A stretch of 64,000 nt of DNA from Urechis unicinctus. Lineage: Eukaryota; Annelida; Polychaeta; Xenopneusta; Urechidae. Positions 62,364 to 64,000 of this stretch are shown here, piece by piece. The notes under the pieces were generated by a model. The model saw only the letters and a program-made list of their open reading frames with translations. It made no database searches and was not told where the DNA came from. Position 1 is the first letter of the stretch, and each line of letters starts with the position of its first letter. The stretch lies in contig CM067343.1 in the NCBI GenBank assembly GCA_034190875.2, positions 59,710,946-59,774,945 of the forward strand, read 5' to 3'. The position numbers and the translations under genes are program-made.

Positions 62364-62424
62364 AAGTTAATCCATTAAACGATATATAGCTACATCGATG
62401 TCTGTGTTGATGCGGGATATTTCA

Positions 62425-62442
62425 TGGTGTCAGAAGAGAACC
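62425..62442 (+). other. Primer-binding site of the LTR retrotransposon
   Basis: TGGTGTCAGAAG is complementary to a tRNA 3' end of the type CTTCTGACACCA, as in animal tRNA-Leu. The preceding sequence ends ...ATATTTCA, as expected of an LTR ending in CA at 62424. The LTR start cannot be fixed because the second LTR lies outside the window. Confidence 0.65.
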
Positions 62443-62481
62443 CGATCTTCGCTGAAGTAAGCCGTTTTTATTCGTATTGAC

Positions 62482-63885
62482 GTGTTTTGGACTCCGTCGA
62501 CGAGCCCTGCCGCCCCAAGTGCGTTCGATTCCTTGTTCTCGTGGCGATCTACGAACTTTGTCATGGCCGACTACAGCGCAGCCCCACTCCCGTCGATGGA
62601 CTGGGACAGCTCCGACTTAGTTGATGGGTGGAAGGACTTCCAGCAACACTGCCAATTAATGTTTGGCGGCCCACTCAAGGAAAAATCAGAGGAGGAGAAG
62701 TGTCACTACCTGCTGTTGTGGGTTGGTAAGAAAGGTCGCGACATCCACAACACGTGGACAATGACGGACGCCGAGAAAAAGCTGCTGAAGACTTACTACG
62801 ATAGATTTGAAAAGTACGTAGAACCGAAGTCCAATACCATATTCGCGAGATACAAATTCCATCAGAAAGTCCAGGGGCCGGACTCATTTGACCAGTTTGT
62901 CACCGAACTGAAACTTCTTTCTAAAGGGTGCAGCTACACAAATGCAGACGAAATGATAAGAGACGCTATCGTGTTTGGGGTGACGAACCCCAAGATCCGT
63001 GAAAAACTTATCAACGAAGGTTCGACACTGACCCTTGATAAGGCTGTGGAGATAGCTCATTCGAGTGAGCTGACCCAGGCTCAGCTAAAAACCATGTCCA
63101 CCACTCGCGGAGCTGAAGGCGGGAGCAACATCCACATGGTCAAGCGAGGCCAGAATCGTGGTCGCCACCAAAACCACAGACGCAACAATGGCAGCAGCAA
63201 TGGTGGCAATGGCGGAAACCAATACCGACAAGATACCGGCCAGAATCGACGCGAGAACCCGCCACAGAGGCTTGACAGTCGCCCCTCTGGCTCTTCGGGG
63301 AAACGGTGTGACAACTGTGGGTACGACCACAACAGAACTGGTGGAACATGCCCCGCACTGGGTCGTACCTGTCACAAGTGTAAGAAAACAAACCATTTCT
63401 CAAAAATGTGTCGTCGCACACGTAAAGTGGATGTTGTCGAGTTCGACAACAACCAAAACTACTACGACGCGAATGGTGATCTATTCATCGAGTCTGTGAC
63501 GTCAGACCGACGTGAGAACGAGGCATTTTGCAACGTGTTTGTGTCCGAGGCAAATCAGGACCTAGAATTTAAGTTGGACACTGGTGCTCAAACCAATGTC
63601 ATCCCGGTGGACATTTTCAACACGATAGGCCCAGATGCAGATCTTCAGCCGACGAATCGACATCTGTATGGGTACGGAGGACAGCCACTTGATGTACGCG
63701 GGCGATGCCGTCTTCGCTGCGCGTCCAAGTCAGCAACGCTAAACCTAGAGTTCTTCGTTGTCAACACCCAATCGCCACCAGTCCTTGGCTTCACTGCGTG
63801 CCAGGACCTCAAGCTCATCAAGGTCATCATGTCCATTGACAACAAGCACAGCAGCCACCACAGTCAGTCAGCCAGCAGAACCTGA
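62482..63885 (+). CDS. Gag-protease polyprotein of a gypsy-like retrotransposon (467 aa)
   Basis: The ORF begins at 62482; an internal ATG at 62563 (MADYSAAPLPSMDWDS) has a better context and matches the usual gag start. Domains: capsid-like region at about 45-190 (YDRFEKYVEPKSNTIFARYK is typical of these gags), a Gly/Asn/Arg-rich linker at 230-270, and two zinc knuckles, C276-X2-C-X3-H-X6-C290 and C297-X2-C-X4-H-X4-C310 (CHKCKKTNHFSKMC). An aspartic protease follows with active site LDTGAQTNVIP (D366) and LGFTACQDL. The frame stops at 63883-63885, while RT coding continues in the -1 frame, opening after a TGA at 63837. No clear slippery heptamer is seen in the overlap, so a mutation is as likely as programmed shifting. 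Confidence 0.88.
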   Translation: MFWTPSTSPAAPSAFDSLFSWRSTNFVMADYSAAPLPSMDWDSSDLVDGWKDFQQHCQLMFGGPLKEKSEEEKCHYLLLWVGKKGRDIHNTWTMTDAEKKLLKTYYDRFEKYVEPKSNTIFARYKFHQKVQGPDSFDQFVTELKLLSKGCSYTNADEMIRDAIVFGVTNPKIREKLINEGSTLTLDKAVEIAHSSELTQAQLKTMSTTRGAEGGSNIHMVKRGQNRGRHQNHRRNNGSSNGGNGGNQYRQDTGQNRRENPPQRLDSRPSGSSGKRCDNCGYDHNRTGGTCPALGRTCHKCKKTNHFSKMCRRTRKVDVVEFDNNQNYYDANGDLFIESVTSDRRENEAFCNVFVSEANQDLEFKLDTGAQTNVIPVDIFNTIGPDADLQPTNRHLYGYGGQPLDVRGRCRLRCASKSATLNLEFFVVNTQSPPVLGFTACQDLKLIKVIMSIDNKHSSHHSQSASRT

Positions 63886-64000
63886 TTGACCAGATCAACC
63901 AGGAGTTTGGAGATGTCTTCGACGGCATCGGACTCCTCCCGGGCCAGCATACCTTCAAGCTAGATCCAGACGTGACACCAGTCATCCATCCACCACGCAG
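63840..64000 (+). CDS. Start of retrotransposon pol (RT) frame, partial at window end
   Basis: Open in the -1 frame relative to gag-protease, it reads SVSQQNLIDQINQEFGDVF, DGIGLLPGQHTFKLDPDV and TPVIHPPR, the spacer before the RT domain in Ty3/gypsy polyproteins. It is truncated by the window, so the RT catalytic motif is not visible. Confidence 0.75.

Larger units (their letters stand above)
62425..64000 (+). mobile_element. Ty3/gypsy-like LTR retrotransposon, 5' part
   Basis: The primer-binding site is followed by a gag-protease ORF and, in the -1 frame, the beginning of the reverse transcriptase polyprotein: EFGDVFDGIGLLPGQHTFKL, then DPDVTPVIHPPR, a typical gypsy junction just before the RT. 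The element runs off the end of the window. Confidence 0.9.

Overview
The window is eukaryotic nuclear DNA from an animal, most likely a marine invertebrate. Genes are split by GT-AG introns, coding density is very low, and there are long simple repeats, several minisatellites, non-LTR and LTR retrotransposon pieces and short terminal-inverted-repeat elements. The proteins look lophotrochozoan, perhaps molluscan, but that is an impression and not a test. There are no bacterial operons, rRNA genes or CRISPR arrays.

Two intact conserved genes can be reconstructed. (1) A calcium/calmodulin-dependent protein kinase I gene (CaMKI) lies on the + strand with ten coding exons from 6240 to 25996. The exons join in phase to 999 nt (332 residues plus stop), with all kinase motifs and the calmodulin-binding tail. 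A perfect CRE lies just upstream of its start codon. (2) NDUFB11, a mitochondrial complex I subunit, lies on the - strand with three coding exons from 34341 down to 30721 (157 residues). The two genes are convergent.

Layout: 1-6.1 kb is noncoding, with a 245-bp tandem dimer, a third dispersed copy of it and a compound microsatellite. 6.2-26 kb is CaMKI, whose introns carry (TA)n, (CA)n and (TG)n runs and minisatellites of 26, 32, 35, 35 and about 52 bp. 26-29.3 kb is probable CaMKI 3' UTR or intergenic DNA. 29.35-30.39 kb is a non-autonomous hAT-like element with a 90-bp palindrome nested in it. 30.6-34.4 kb is NDUFB11. 34.7-35.97 kb is a 5'-truncated non-LTR retrotransposon. 36-41.5 kb holds a duplicated repeat, a CAC/CAT run and about 1 kb of TACA repeats. 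41.5-50.5 kb shows no recognisable gene. 51.0-51.8 kb is a second non-LTR fragment. 52.5-53.7 kb is an unrecognised, frame-broken coding region. 57.4-58.8 kb is a decayed gene for a P2X7-type cysteine-rich (ballast) domain protein. 60.07-61.08 kb is a DUF4806-type gene on the - strand with a probable frameshift. Between these two lie a helically phased CACGTG array and a TTAA-flanked MITE. 62.42-64.0 kb is the 5' part of a Ty3/gypsy-like retrotransposon that continues past the window.

The most unusual observations are: the CaMKI exon-4 acceptor is the last unit of a tandem repeat that also carries an in-frame decoy acceptor; the frame-broken orphan coding block at 52.5-53.7 kb; and the P2X7-C / DUF4806 pair surrounded by phased CACGTG arrays.
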